Shown here piece after piece: positions 41,937-51,140 of a DNA stretch of 64,000 nt. Within the stretch, counting starts at the first letter, position 1. Each line of letters starts with the position of its first letter. The notes beneath the pieces are model-generated. The model had not been told where the DNA came from and did no database searches. It saw only the letters and a program-made list of their open reading frames with translations. The stretch spans positions 262,124 through 326,123 of the forward strand of contig CBDIHP010000045.1 in assembly GCA_965279195.1 (NCBI GenBank). The letters run 5' to 3'. Source of the DNA: CBDIHP01 sp965279195 (GTDB lineage: Bacteria; Planctomycetota; Planctomycetia; Isosphaerales; Isosphaeraceae). A program made the position numbers and the translations under genes.

Positions 41937-44000
41937 TCAACTCCGAGGCGACGCCTCGTTCCCCCCCGCGGTTCGGACCGGCGGGGGCGCCGGGGCGGAC
42001 GGGGCCGCGAACAAGGGCGAGGGGAGCCGATCCGGGCGTGCAACGACCTGGTCCCCCGGCTTCAGCCCGTCGCGGACCTCGGCGTAGGACTCATTCATCA
42101 GGCCCAGGTCGACCTGCTTCCACTCCCACTTGAGCGGCTCCTCCGGGTCTTTCCTCGGCTGGGCGACCGCCACGAACGGCTTGTCGCCCACCCAGCGCAC
42201 GCCCTGGACCGGGACGCGGGTGGTATCCTTCTTCGCATCGACGAAGAACGACACCTCGGCGCTCAGGCCGGGGCGGAGGTCGGAGAAGCCGCCGGTCTCG
42301 ATGTTGACCACCGCGAAGTAGATTCGGGTGTCCGAGAACGGGCCGTTCGACGGGGCCGGGATCGCCGTGACCTCCGCGACCGTGCCGCGCAATGGGCGGT
42401 CGGGGAAGGCATCGATCTTGATCTCCGCCTGCTGACCCTGGTGGATGTAGGCCACCTTGGACTCGTTGATCTTCGCCCGGACCCGCATGTGGTTCGGGTC
42501 GGGGAGGTCGAAGATCGGCTGCCCTTCCCGGACGGTCACGCCTTCCTGGATCTGCGCCTCGGTCCGGCCCCAGCTATTGGTCTGGTTGGCGTACACGACG
42601 ATGCCCTCGCCGGGCGCGCGGATCGTGCAGTTGACGATCATCCTCTCGATCCGCTTGAGGCGGTCGGATTCGAGCTGGAAGGCGGCCTCCTGGGCGTACT
42701 TGTCCGACTTGATCGACTCGATCTTGGCCTCGAGCGCCTTGAGAAGCCGGGGCCTGGTGTACTTCTCCAGGCGCTCCTCCATGCCGAGCGCCTCGTTCAG
42801 CGAGATCTTGGCCCGCTGGAGCGAGAATTCGTCCGCCTGGTACTGCTGATAGGCCCGGAAGCCCTTGTTGTAGACGTCCTTCGACCACGCCAGGTTCCGC
42901 TCGGCACGGTCGTAGTCGAGTCGACAGGCGTTGATGTACTGCTTGATCAGCATCGCATCCTGGGGATAGATGCCGTCGCGGTACTCGCGGTAGCTGATGA
43001 GATTGACGTCGAGGATCGACTGGACCTGCTCGACGGCGGACTTGGCCTGTTCGTACTTGATGCGCTGGGACTGCAACTCGTCCTTGAACGAGGACGAGTC
43101 GAGTTCGCAGACGACCTGGCCCTTGGTGACGGGCGTGCCTTCGGAGAGGATGGAAATGATGCGGGTGGATCCCGGTTTCTCGTCGCCGATCATCCCGCCG
43201 CCACCGCCGCCACCGCCGCCACGGCCGCCGCCGCCACCCCCGCCGCCGCGACCACCCCCGCCGCCGCCACCACCGCCACCTCCGCTGCGACCCCCGCCGC
43301 CGCCACCACCGCCGCCGCCCGCGATCGTGCTGCCGCCCGATCGGCCGGCGGAGGACCGTTGCGGTACATACGGGGTCACGGCGTAGTTGAAGCTACGGAT
43401 CGACGGCTTCCTGAGCGTGGCTTCGTTGGTCGCTCCGGAGGTCGCGCCCCCCGCCGATGCGCCACCCGCACCGCCGCCAGTTCCACCGCCGCCGGATGCG
43501 CCGCCTCCGCCTCCGCCGCCCGAGGCACCGCCGGCCCGCGCACCGCCGCCGGACCCGCCCCTGGCCCCGCCCGCGCCGCCGGCCATCCCGCCGCCCGATG
43601 CACCGCCCGAGGAGGAGGTTCCGCCGGAAGTTCCGCCGGTCCCACCTGCCATCGCACCGCCGGCGCCGCCGCGAGATGCAGTGCCGCCGGTCGTGCCGCC
43701 GACCATGCCGAGGAGGGCCTCGACCTGGCAGCGGATCTGGGTATTGCTGGCGCTTTCCAGCGACCCCGTCTCGGTCACGTACATCGCCAGCCGGCCCGTG
43801 TCGACCGACAGGATCTCCAGCGAGGCGGGTTTCGTCGACCAGTATCGAGACGGGGTGAACCCCGACTGGTAGGTCTTCCAGCCCGCGCCGGCGGCCGCCA
43901 CGCCGCAGATACCGAGACCGATCCAGAATCGGCCGCGGCGTTTGCGTGGCGAGGAGGTCGCCGCCGGGAGCGCCGTCAGGGTCGTCAAATCCAGGGACAT
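41937..44000 (-). CDS. HlyD/RND-type periplasmic adaptor with long Gly-rich insertion
   Basis: 687 residues. An inner-membrane anchor lies at about 25-45. The lipoyl-like half-motif begins at ETGSLESASNTQIRCQVE (78-94) and resumes only at STRIISILSEGTPVTKGQVV (278-297); between them are Gly/Ser/Thr/Ala-rich tracts at 100-191 and 219-269, including long polyglycine. Then a coiled-coil hairpin (SAVEQVQSIL, RLEKYTRPRLLKALEAKIES), and the second half with NCTIRAPGEGIVVY and beta-barrel LRGTVAEVTAIPAPS. The adaptor normally links an inner-membrane pump to TolC. ATG 44000 is 13 nt after GGAGGGAG. No pump gene is adjacent. Confidence 0.85.
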   Translation of the reverse strand: MSLDLTTLTALPAATSSPRKRRGRFWIGLGICGVAAAGAGWKTYQSGFTPSRYWSTKPASLEILSVDTGRLAMYVTETGSLESASNTQIRCQVEALLGMVGGTTGGTASRGGAGGAMAGGTGGTSGGTSSSGGASGGGMAGGAGGARGGSGGGARAGGASGGGGGGGASGGGGTGGGAGGASAGGATSGATNEATLRKPSIRSFNYAVTPYVPQRSSAGRSGGSTIAGGGGGGGGGGRSGGGGGGGGGGGRGGGGGGGGRGGGGGGGGGMIGDEKPGSTRIISILSEGTPVTKGQVVCELDSSSFKDELQSQRIKYEQAKSAVEQVQSILDVNLISYREYRDGIYPQDAMLIKQYINACRLDYDRAERNLAWSKDVYNKGFRAYQQYQADEFSLQRAKISLNEALGMEERLEKYTRPRLLKALEAKIESIKSDKYAQEAAFQLESDRLKRIERMIVNCTIRAPGEGIVVYANQTNSWGRTEAQIQEGVTVREGQPIFDLPDPNHMRVRAKINESKVAYIHQGQQAEIKIDAFPDRPLRGTVAEVTAIPAPSNGPFSDTRIYFAVVNIETGGFSDLRPGLSAEVSFFVDAKKDTTRVPVQGVRWVGDKPFVAVAQPRKDPEEPLKWEWKQVDLGLMNESYAEVRDGLKPGDQVVARPDRLPSPLFAAPSAPAPPPVRTAGGNEASPRS

Positions 44001-44293
44001 TCGATCCCACTCCCTCCGCCGGACGAAACAGCGGGCGCGGACCGCCACCTCGGAACGTGGCCGGGCCGGTGCCGTCGTCGCGATCGTTTCGGGGCGATTC
44101 ACGTGAGTTGGAGTGCGACGCGGGCTGGTGGGGAAGAACTCCCGGGCCTCCCCGCATCGCTCACCCACGCCGCCGGCCTGCTCACGACCGGCCGGACGAC
44201 GAGGGCGCTGTCAAGCTTGATCTATTCTAGACTCGGCGTCGAATTTTCCCAGGTCGTGCCCGAATTCCGGACAAGTTCTGGGACCCGCAAAGT

Positions 44294-46300
44294 CTATCGG
44301 GATTCGGGCGCGGCCGTCGGGCCGGCCGAAACCGTCAGCTTGTCATCGGCATTCAACACCGCATAGATCGACCGCGTCTCGCGATAGGCGTCGCGGAGCC
44401 TGTCGGAGTTGACGATCGTCCCATCCGGCTCGACGCCCCCCTGGATCGCGAGTGGCCGCGGGGCCACGAGCGCGGCGATCAGCCCGACGTCCCCCAGGGT
44501 GAGCATCCCGGGCACGATGACCCCCATCGGAAGTTTCGCCCAACGCTGCGTTTCCGTCCCGGCGAGCGTCACCGGACTCTCGACAATCCGGACCTGCGAG
44601 ATCCGCGAGTCGAGCGCCGCCGCCGCGAGGGCGACCAGCCCGAACGGACCCAATCCCACGAGCGTGATCGGCAGCCCCTTGTGGCTGATGTCGAGTGCAT
44701 CGACCCAGCGGCTCACGTCGTACGCCCACTGGCCGAGCAGGGGCCGGCCCGCCCAGAGCGACCACTCGGCCTCGTTGTGGTCTGGCACGCCAGCGACAAC
44801 CCCGGTCTTCGGCTTGCCCAGGCCCGTCGCGCGTAGGTCGGCGACCAGGACGTCGGAATCCTGCTTGAGCAGCAGAGCGACCTCCGGATGTTCCTGGCCG
44901 ACCATGCCGCCGGGCGAGACCACGATCGCAACTCGGGCGGCCTTGATTTTCGAGTGCAGGAGCACGCCTGAAATCCGGAGGCCCGGCTCGGGGCTGATGT
45001 CGAGCGAGGTCGCGTCGTCCGCAGCCTTCCGGTTCAGTTCCAGCGGACACTTCGGCGGACGCCCGCCCAGCAAGGTGTCCTCCAGCCGCCCCTTCAGCCG
45101 GTCCGTGTCGGCCTCCCAGCGCTCGGCGTGATCGGCCAGGGCGGGGCGGGATTTCGCCAGCGATTCGGATTCGAGAGCCACGAACCGGGGGATGGTGACG
45201 ATGGTTCGGGGCCGCGCCGAGGCGTCCGGGTAGCAGCGAAGTGTCTGCGGATCTTCCACGCTGAACTTGGGTTCCGGCACGGGTGAACCGTCGCCCTTGC
45301 CGCGCAGCGACTTGTCGAGCCAGCCATAAGCGGCCTCGCGCATGGCCTGGTTGTAGTCGTGGCCGGACTCGATCGAGACGTGCTTGATGCGATCGCCGAC
45401 CTTCAACTGTTCATACCGGGCCCGCGCGTAGGCCACGCTCCTGGCCGCCTCGCCCACGCTGAACTGGAAGGCGTCCTTTGTCGCGTTCACGACCAGGAGG
45501 GACCGCGGCGCCATCAACGCCAGGAGGTCGCCGGTGGTGGCAAACGTCATCCCGCCGGGAAGGACTTCGCAGACACAGCACGCCGCGCCGAGATAGGCGT
45601 CGTAGGTCCCGATCCCGCAGACGGGGATCACCGCCTTGAACCGGTCGTCGGTCGCCCCCGAATAGAGCGACTGGTTCCCGCCGCCCGACGCCCCGGTGAT
45701 CGCCAGATTCGACCCATCGACCTCGGGGCGCGAGAGCAAGTAATCGACCGCTCGGCGGTTGTCGTAGACCTGGAGGCCGATCAACGGCGTCCCGAGCGGC
45801 CATAGCGAGGCGCCGTCGAGGGCCCCGTGGTAGGTCCCCGGCGCGGGCTGGACCGCCCGCTCGCCCGCGCCGAAGGCATCGACCGCGAGGCAGATGTACC
45901 CGAGCTTGACCATCCCCAGGCAACGCGACTGGACGTGCGGATCGATCCTCGCCCAGGGCCAGTGCCCATGGACGTGGAGCACTGCGGGCGCCTTGCCCGC
46001 GAGCGGTTCCGGCCGGTAGAGGTTCGCCGTGACCCGGACGCCCGGCCGCGACTGGAACGTCAGCCGCTCGATGACGTAACCATCCCGCTTGATGACGCCG
46101 AGGATCTCCGGATCGAGCGGCGCATCCCGGTCCGGGACCCGCCCGAGCGCCGCCTTGAGTCCCTCCCTGACGGCGTCGAGCCGCGTCTCCCAGCCCTGCG
46201 GCGTCTCGGGCGGGCGCGACGGGATCCGCCTCGCAGCGACCTGGGCCTTGAGGAAGTCGAGGAATTCGCCACCGTCCGGTTTCGCCTGTTTGGGTCTCAT
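44294..46300 (-). CDS. Acetyl-xylan-esterase-like alpha/beta hydrolase
   Basis: 668 residues. The first half is an abhydrolase: VTANLYRPEPLAGKAPAVLH, VHGHWPWARID, the nucleophile in AITGASGGGNQSLY and the His in IESGHDYNQAM. The second half contains another alpha/beta-like region (VAIVVSPGGMVGQEHPEVA, LVGLGPFGLVALAAAAL) that seems to lack a catalytic triad, as in paired domains of some planctomycete hydrolases. No signal peptide is visible, so it may be cytoplasmic or the true start may differ. It probably removes acetyl or other esters from carbohydrates. Confidence 0.7.
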   Translation of the reverse strand: MRPKQAKPDGGEFLDFLKAQVAARRIPSRPPETPQGWETRLDAVREGLKAALGRVPDRDAPLDPEILGVIKRDGYVIERLTFQSRPGVRVTANLYRPEPLAGKAPAVLHVHGHWPWARIDPHVQSRCLGMVKLGYICLAVDAFGAGERAVQPAPGTYHGALDGASLWPLGTPLIGLQVYDNRRAVDYLLSRPEVDGSNLAITGASGGGNQSLYSGATDDRFKAVIPVCGIGTYDAYLGAACCVCEVLPGGMTFATTGDLLALMAPRSLLVVNATKDAFQFSVGEAARSVAYARARYEQLKVGDRIKHVSIESGHDYNQAMREAAYGWLDKSLRGKGDGSPVPEPKFSVEDPQTLRCYPDASARPRTIVTIPRFVALESESLAKSRPALADHAERWEADTDRLKGRLEDTLLGGRPPKCPLELNRKAADDATSLDISPEPGLRISGVLLHSKIKAARVAIVVSPGGMVGQEHPEVALLLKQDSDVLVADLRATGLGKPKTGVVAGVPDHNEAEWSLWAGRPLLGQWAYDVSRWVDALDISHKGLPITLVGLGPFGLVALAAAALDSRISQVRIVESPVTLAGTETQRWAKLPMGVIVPGMLTLGDVGLIAALVAPRPLAIQGGVEPDGTIVNSDRLRDAYRETRSIYAVLNADDKLTVSAGPTAAPESR

Positions 46301-46823
46301 TCAACCAATGTAGAACGCCGGTCGGACCGCCTCAAGCGGCCCGTGCGCATCTCCTGCCGGTATCGACACGCGACTCTGTGACCTGGATGTCTGGGTAAGG
46401 TGTGCGGGCCCTCCGGCCTTCGCCGAGAAATCCGAAAAAAATCCGCACGATTCCGGATCATGGGCTAAAGTTCCATTGCCCGACGGACGAAACGCGGGCC
46501 GGGATGTTCATCTGCCGGGCCGTAATGGCTTGGCCTCGATGAAGATGCGTCCCGGCGGCCGGAGTCCGTCCGTTCTGTTCGCCTTCTCGTGAGGCGTGGA
46601 GGCGGGGCGGAGAGCGACGTTCCGGAGACTGCCCGAGGTCCAGGGAAGGGACGTCCGTTCCGCCCCGATCGTTTGCGATCGGGAGGCCGTTCTGCGTCCG
46701 CGCGGAGGTGGTCGGCCCGGGATGGCCGGATTGGGTTCGTTCGGTGGATGCGTCGCTCGGTCCCGCGGGGTGCCCCCTTCGGAATCGACCTCAAGACGAA
46801 GCCACACCGGAGCGACCCACGAG
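46301..46823. other. 523-nt divergent gap, one dispersed repeat, no gene
   Basis: Between the hydrolase and protease starts. A moderately AT-rich stretch at 46420-46475 is the likeliest promoter area. A single copy of the ATTGGGTTCGTTC repeat lies at 46730-46742. Open frames here are Arg/Pro-rich shadows. Confidence 0.4.
46730..46742 (+). repeat. Dispersed repeat ATTGGGTTCGTTC, single copy
   Basis: Identical to the copy at 54221-54233 and one base from 22712-22724; 82 nt before the protease start. Confidence 0.55.
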
Positions 46824-48473
46824 ATGATGGCCTACGGGGCAGACACGCCCCGGCTCGCCCGACTGCGTCGGGCCGCGAGACCGAGCTGCGAGCCCCTGGA
46901 AGGGCGGCAACTCCTCGCGACGCCGGGATACGACTACCAGCTCAGCGGCTTCAAATGGGCGAACCCCACCCAGCTGACTTTCAGCTTCGCCCCCGATGGG
47001 GTCAACTGGGGGCACGGCACCAACAACCTCAATGCCGTCTTCGGCTCGAAGTTCGGCGAGGCCTGGAAACGCGAGATCGCCCGGGCCCTCCAGACCTGGG
47101 CCGCGGTCGCCAACATCAACGTCGGCGCGATCGGCGACAGCTTCTCCGACTTCGACGTCTACGGCGAGCGACAGACCGACCCCCGATTCGGCGACATCCG
47201 CTTCGGCGGGTACGATTTCCAGGATGGCCAGACCCTCGCCCAGACCATGTTCCCGCCGCCCAACGGCTACACGGGCGCGGGCGACATCCAGATCAACACC
47301 GCCAACGGCTTCAACATCGGCGGCGACTACGACCTCTACAGCGTGATGCTCCACGAGATCGGCCACTCGCTCGGCCTGGAGCACGCGCCCAACCCCTCCA
47401 CCGTGATGTACGAGCGTTACCACGGCGTCCTGGGCGGGCTGACCTCGGGCGACGTCGCTGGCATCCAGGCGATCTATGGCGCAAGGCAGCCGGATGGCTA
47501 CCAGGCCCAGGGGCTCGGATTCGCATCCAGCTCCATTGACGTCACCGCCGGCCTTGGGGCCGATGACGCGACAGCCGTCTCGAACGTGTGGCTCCAGTCG
47601 ATCGGCGACCGACGCTACTACGCCTTCAGTGCCCCCGACGAGACCGGCGCCTCGCTGAGGGTCACGGTCAGCGCGGCGGGCATCAGCCTCATGAGTCCGA
47701 AGCTGACCGTGGTCGACGCCGCCTCCGGGCAGGTGCTCGCCACCGTCGCCGACCCGACATCGATCGGCAACAACGTCTCCGCCTTGATCCCGGGGATCGC
47801 CCCGGGCCAGCGGATCCAGGTGATCGTCGAGGGGGCGACCGGCGACGTCTTCGGCGTCGGCAGCTATCGCCTCGATGTCGGCTTCCAGGGCGGGACGCCG
47901 AGGAATCCGACCCCGACTCCGACGCCCACCCCAACACCCACACCAACCCCGACGCCCACCCCGACTCCCACGCCGGTCGCCCCCAGCCCCGACCGCTTCG
48001 AGCCCAACAACACGGTCCGGACTGCCGTCAACCTGGGGACGGTGACCCAGACCAGCGTCGGCTCGCTGACCCTCAACGCGCGGACGGATGTCGATGCCTA
48101 CACTTTCCGTGCCGCCCGCGCCGGCACCTACCAGGTGCTCGCGGGCGGGGCCTGGGTCCGAGTGCTGAACGCAAACGGCAGACTGGTCGCGACCGGGATC
48201 GGCGGGGTCAGCTTCAAGGCGACGAGGAATGCGAAGTTCTCCGTGCTCGTGTCCACCGGCAACGGGGGGACGCTGGCGTCGTACAACCTGACGGTCCAGT
48301 TCTCCGCCGCCTTGACCACCGGGGGCAAGAAGGTCGCGCGGATCGTCGCGAAGCAGGTCGTGGCCGCCAGCCCGCCGGTCGCCTCGAATCCGACGCCCGT
48401 CGTCGCGCCGGAGGTGTTCCAGTGGATCCGGGAGAAGGTCCTGGATCGGATCGCGAGGCGCGGTCGGCGTTGA
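46824..48473 (+). CDS. Secreted matrixin-type metalloprotease with PT-repeat linker and PPC-like domain
   Basis: 549 residues. There is no classical signal peptide; instead the N-terminus has CEPLEGRQLLAT, the planctomycete LEPR-type motif found on secreted or surface proteins. Next is a matrixin/M10-like domain with zinc site HEIGHSLGLEHA and the Met-turn region STVMYERY. A spacer of TP dipeptides (PTPTPTPT, 47925-47980) leads to a C-terminal beta-sandwich of the pre-peptidase (PPC) type (DRFEPNNTVRTAVNLG, TDVDAYTFRAARAGTY). It probably degrades extracellular protein. ATG 46824 or 46827 (ATGATG). Ends with a basic tail RIARRGRR. Confidence 0.8.
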   Translation: MMAYGADTPRLARLRRAARPSCEPLEGRQLLATPGYDYQLSGFKWANPTQLTFSFAPDGVNWGHGTNNLNAVFGSKFGEAWKREIARALQTWAAVANINVGAIGDSFSDFDVYGERQTDPRFGDIRFGGYDFQDGQTLAQTMFPPPNGYTGAGDIQINTANGFNIGGDYDLYSVMLHEIGHSLGLEHAPNPSTVMYERYHGVLGGLTSGDVAGIQAIYGARQPDGYQAQGLGFASSSIDVTAGLGADDATAVSNVWLQSIGDRRYYAFSAPDETGASLRVTVSAAGISLMSPKLTVVDAASGQVLATVADPTSIGNNVSALIPGIAPGQRIQVIVEGATGDVFGVGSYRLDVGFQGGTPRNPTPTPTPTPTPTPTPTPTPTPTPVAPSPDRFEPNNTVRTAVNLGTVTQTSVGSLTLNARTDVDAYTFRAARAGTYQVLAGGAWVRVLNANGRLVATGIGGVSFKATRNAKFSVLVSTGNGGTLASYNLTVQFSAALTTGGKKVARIVAKQVVAASPPVASNPTPVVAPEVFQWIREKVLDRIARRGRR

Positions 48474-48588
48474 TCGCCGACAACCCCCGCTGCGGACCTT
48501 GCCGGGCGGGTTCCTGGTCGTACAACAACGGGATGAATTCGTCCCGACGGGCACTCGACTTGCGGCTGTCAGGCCCCCGTCACGGGGT

Positions 48589-48618
48589 TTGATCGGCCGC
48601 GAGTCGTTGTGGTAGCCT
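48589..48618 (+). promoter_or_regulatory. Candidate promoter of the superoxide dismutase gene
   Basis: TTGATC, 18 nt, TAGCCT, about 100 nt before the ATG. The -10 is a weak match. It is preceded by a small CCCC/GGGG hairpin that may end the protease transcript. Confidence 0.35.
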
Positions 48619-48714
48619 GTCGAGGACGAGGCGGCCGACCGTCTCAGAGAGCCTCGCGGGCCCGATTTCTCGGCACCCGTCGCGGCCCGATCCCCGACCA
48701 GGAGAATCGTTCGC

Positions 48715-49332
48715 ATGGCCGAATACACGCTTCCGCCGCTCCCCTACGACTTCGGAGCCCTCGAGCCCCACATCGATGCCAAGACCATGGAGATCCACCA
48801 TGGCAAGCATCATCAGGCGTACATCAACAACCTCAACGCCGCGCTCAAGGATCACCCCGACCACCAGGGGAAGACGATCGAGGCGCTGATCGCCGACCTG
48901 AACGCCCTGCCCGAGGGGATCCGCACGGCGGTCCGCAACAACGGCGGCGGCCACGCCAACCACTCGCTGTTCTGGCAGGTCATCGCGCCGAACGCCGGCG
49001 GCGAGCCGACCGGCAAGATCGGCGAGGCGATCGCCTCCGAACTCGGCGGCTTCGCGGCGTTCAAGGAGGCCTTCAACAAGGCCGGCGCAACCCGCTTCGG
49101 CTCGGGCTGGGCCTGGCTGACCCTCGGCAAGGACGGCAAGCTCGCCGTCACCTCCACGCCGAACCAGGACAGCCCGATCATGGAAGGCACCACGCCGCTC
49201 CTGGGCTGCGACGTGTGGGAGCACGCCTATTACCTCAAGTACCAGAACCGCCGCCCGGACTACCTGGCCGCCTTCTGGAACGTCGTCAACTGGCCCGAGG
49301 TCGAGCGCCGTTACCTGGCCGCCAAGGGTTGA
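48715..49332 (+). CDS. sodA: Iron/manganese superoxide dismutase
   Basis: 205 residues. The N-terminal metal ligands are in HHGKHHQAYINNLN and GGHANHSLFWQ; the C-terminal ones in DVWEHAYYLKYQNRRPDYL (Asp and His). It dismutates superoxide in the cytoplasm. GGG-H-A-N-H near residue 80 favours Mn over Fe, but the metal cannot be assigned by eye. AGGAG lies 11 nt before ATG 48715. No signal peptide. Confidence 0.95.
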   Translation: MAEYTLPPLPYDFGALEPHIDAKTMEIHHGKHHQAYINNLNAALKDHPDHQGKTIEALIADLNALPEGIRTAVRNNGGGHANHSLFWQVIAPNAGGEPTGKIGEAIASELGGFAAFKEAFNKAGATRFGSGWAWLTLGKDGKLAVTSTPNQDSPIMEGTTPLLGCDVWEHAYYLKYQNRRPDYLAAFWNVVNWPEVERRYLAAKG

Positions 49333-49348
49333 TCGACCCCAGCTCGGC

Positions 49349-49376
49349 TTGACCCATCCGCCGGGCTTTGTATGAT
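49349..49376 (+). promoter_or_regulatory. Strong sigma70-type promoter TTGACC-N16-TATGAT
   Basis: TTGACC 49349-49354 and TATGAT 49371-49376, spacer 16 nt: close to consensus. It lies 17 nt after the sodA stop and points at the Pro-rich lipoprotein gene. The perfect inverted repeat at 49378-49423 starts at its expected transcription start. Confidence 0.65.
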
Positions 49377-49377
49377 C

Positions 49378-49423
49378 CGGCCGATCCCGCGAGAATTCCT
49401 CAAGTTTCTCGCGGGATCGGCCG
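49378..49423 (+). repeat. Perfect 18-bp inverted repeat at the 5' end of the lipoprotein transcript
   Basis: Arms at 49378-49395 and 49406-49423 (core GATCCCGCGAGAA), loop of 10 nt. No T-tract follows on either strand, so it is not a simple terminator. At the 5' end of an mRNA it could stabilise it; as DNA it could be an operator. Confidence 0.75.
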
Positions 49424-49565
49424 AGCCGGCTCCACTGAACCCGCCTCCTCGATCCCGCCCCGACTGGCCACCGGTCCTACCCCATGCATCGCTGAAGGAA
49501 ACCGCGAACGCGCAGGCCGCTTGCGCGATGGTCAGGACACTGTCGGATCTTCGAGGAGACTCGCC

Positions 49566-50096
49566 ATGGATTGGCGCAATTTCAAGGGCCGGAACCGGCT
49601 CCAGGCCGGGCTCTGGCTCGGACTCTCCCTCTTGAGCGCCGCGACGGGTTGCAAGAACACCCGGCCGGAAGTGCCCCCGGGGCGGCCCTATACCCCGGAC
49701 GGGCGGCAGAAGCCCGCCGTCGGGTTCAGCACCGATCCCCGCCCGCTCACGACCGACCCCAATGTCGGGCCCGGCGGCATCGGCCGGGGTGCGGGCCTCG
49801 CCGATCGCTCCGAGGCCAACCCGCTAGGCATGCCCCCGGGCGCCGGCGGCACCAATTACGGCATCCCCGCCAACGGCTCCTTCGGGCCCGCCGGGACGGC
49901 CGGGCTGGCCGACTCGCCGCCCCCCTTGACCGATCCGGGTGCCACCCGCACGTCGACCCCGGGCGCGTTGGCGGAGCCGCCGGCCTTGACCCCGCCGCCG
50001 ACCTCGACCCCCGCGCCCGCAATGCGGACTCTGCCCGCGTCCAACGCGCCCGACGGGCTGCGGCCGGGTCCGATCATCACCTCGCCGCCGAAGTAA
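49566..50096 (+). CDS. Pro/Gly-rich lipoprotein of unknown function
   Basis: 176 residues. ATG 49566 follows GAGGAGACTCGCC and gives a lipoprotein leader (LWLGLSLLSAATGC). The mature part is low-complexity Pro/Gly/Thr/Ala with no recognisable domain, likely an extended envelope protein. Its leader contains a strong promoter and hairpin. Convergent with holB, 12 nt apart. Confidence 0.7.
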   Translation: MDWRNFKGRNRLQAGLWLGLSLLSAATGCKNTRPEVPPGRPYTPDGRQKPAVGFSTDPRPLTTDPNVGPGGIGRGAGLADRSEANPLGMPPGAGGTNYGIPANGSFGPAGTAGLADSPPPLTDPGATRTSTPGALAEPPALTPPPTSTPAPAMRTLPASNAPDGLRPGPIITSPPK

Positions 50097-50108
50097 TCGT
50101 CGATGCGA

Positions 50109-51140
50109 TCACCTGGCGCGGGCGAGCGTCCGCGCCAGGTCGTGCATCAGCGAGTCGAGCACGACCGGCAGATAGGCGTTCCGCGCCACGTGGGCATCCG
50201 CCGCGAGGCAGCGGTCGGCCAGGACGAACACATCCTCGGGCTCGACCTTCTGGGCAACCTGTTCGACCGCCCTGCGATCGTTCGGGTCGGCCGATGGCGG
50301 TTCGAGGCCGGCCGTCTGCCAGAGGACCCCGCGGAAGAATCGGGCCAGCTCGCCGATGAGCAGATGCGCCCGCTCGCGTTGATGCATCGACTCCTTTCCC
50401 GCCTCCTTGCAGAACGCCTCGACCTTCTTCGCCAGCGCCGGCGCGTCGAACCCGCGCGGCGAGGCGATCTCGTCGAGCAACGTCCGCCGGAACGGCGCCA
50501 GCGCCGGGCTCGCCAGCCCCCTCGCCCGTGCCACGCTCCCCTCGGCCGTCCGGGCCAGCCTCCGCGCCTCGTCCTCGGTCTTCACCACCCCTTGCTCGAC
50601 CAGCAGGGTGGCGAGGTCCTCGTCCGACAGCGGGTCGAACCGGACCACCCGGCAGCGGGAGATGATCGTGTCGAGCTGCAACTCGGCCGACGTCCCGACC
50701 AGGATCAGGACCGAACCCGTCGGCGGCTCCTCCAGGGTCTTGAGGAACGCGTTGGCCGCCTCGTCGTTGAGGTCGTCGGCGTCGTCGACGATGGCGACCT
50801 TCCGCGACCCCCGCGCCGGCTTCAGCCCGAGATCCAGGCACAATTCCCGGATCACGCGAATCGGGAGTTCCTGCCGGTCCTCGGGCTTGCCGACCTGGAT
50901 CAGGTCGGGGTGCGCGCCGTTGAGGACCTGGAGGCATCCCGGGCAGGCGCCACAGGGGTCCAGCTGCGACTCGGAGACCTTCTCGCAAAGCAGTGCCTGG
51001 GCAAGTCTCAGCGCGAATGTCCGCTTGCCGACCCCCGCCGGGCCGACGAAGAGGAAGGCGTGAGGCATCCGCCCCTGGGCCAGGGCCCGGCGGAGCGAGT
51101 CGACCACCCGGTCATGACCTCGGATCGAGTGCCAGGGCAC
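50109..51140 (-). CDS. holB: DNA polymerase III delta' subunit HolB
   Basis: 343 residues of the clamp-loader AAA+ family. HSIRGHDRVVDSLRRAL, Walker A GPAGVGKRTFALRLA, a zinc module CGACPGC, KVAIVDDADDLNDEAANAFL with Walker B, and the SRC motif (IISRCRVVRF) are present. It helps load the sliding clamp. The start is the GTG at 51140 behind GGAGGTGCAGC; it overlaps the tmk 3' end by 29 nt. tmk-holB is a common bacterial pairing. Confidence 0.9.
   Translation of the reverse strand: MPWHSIRGHDRVVDSLRRALAQGRMPHAFLFVGPAGVGKRTFALRLAQALLCEKVSESQLDPCGACPGCLQVLNGAHPDLIQVGKPEDRQELPIRVIRELCLDLGLKPARGSRKVAIVDDADDLNDEAANAFLKTLEEPPTGSVLILVGTSAELQLDTIISRCRVVRFDPLSDEDLATLLVEQGVVKTEDEARRLARTAEGSVARARGLASPALAPFRRTLLDEIASPRGFDAPALAKKVEAFCKEAGKESMHQRERAHLLIGELARFFRGVLWQTAGLEPPSADPNDRRAVEQVAQKVEPEDVFVLADRCLAADAHVARNAYLPVVLDSLMHDLARTLARAR

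Noticed and set aside
43190..43330. GCC/ACC-rich tandem repeat as a non-coding satellite
   Set aside because: It is in frame and encodes polyglycine within the HlyD-like protein.
47920..47985. Short tandem repeat that might be a CRISPR or satellite
   Set aside because: It is a CCSACN-type codon repeat encoding a Thr-Pro linker within the protease; no spacers.
46791..48728. A 645-codon minus-strand open frame
   Set aside because: It is antisense to the matrixin protease, which has a clear zinc site; the composition is shadow-like.
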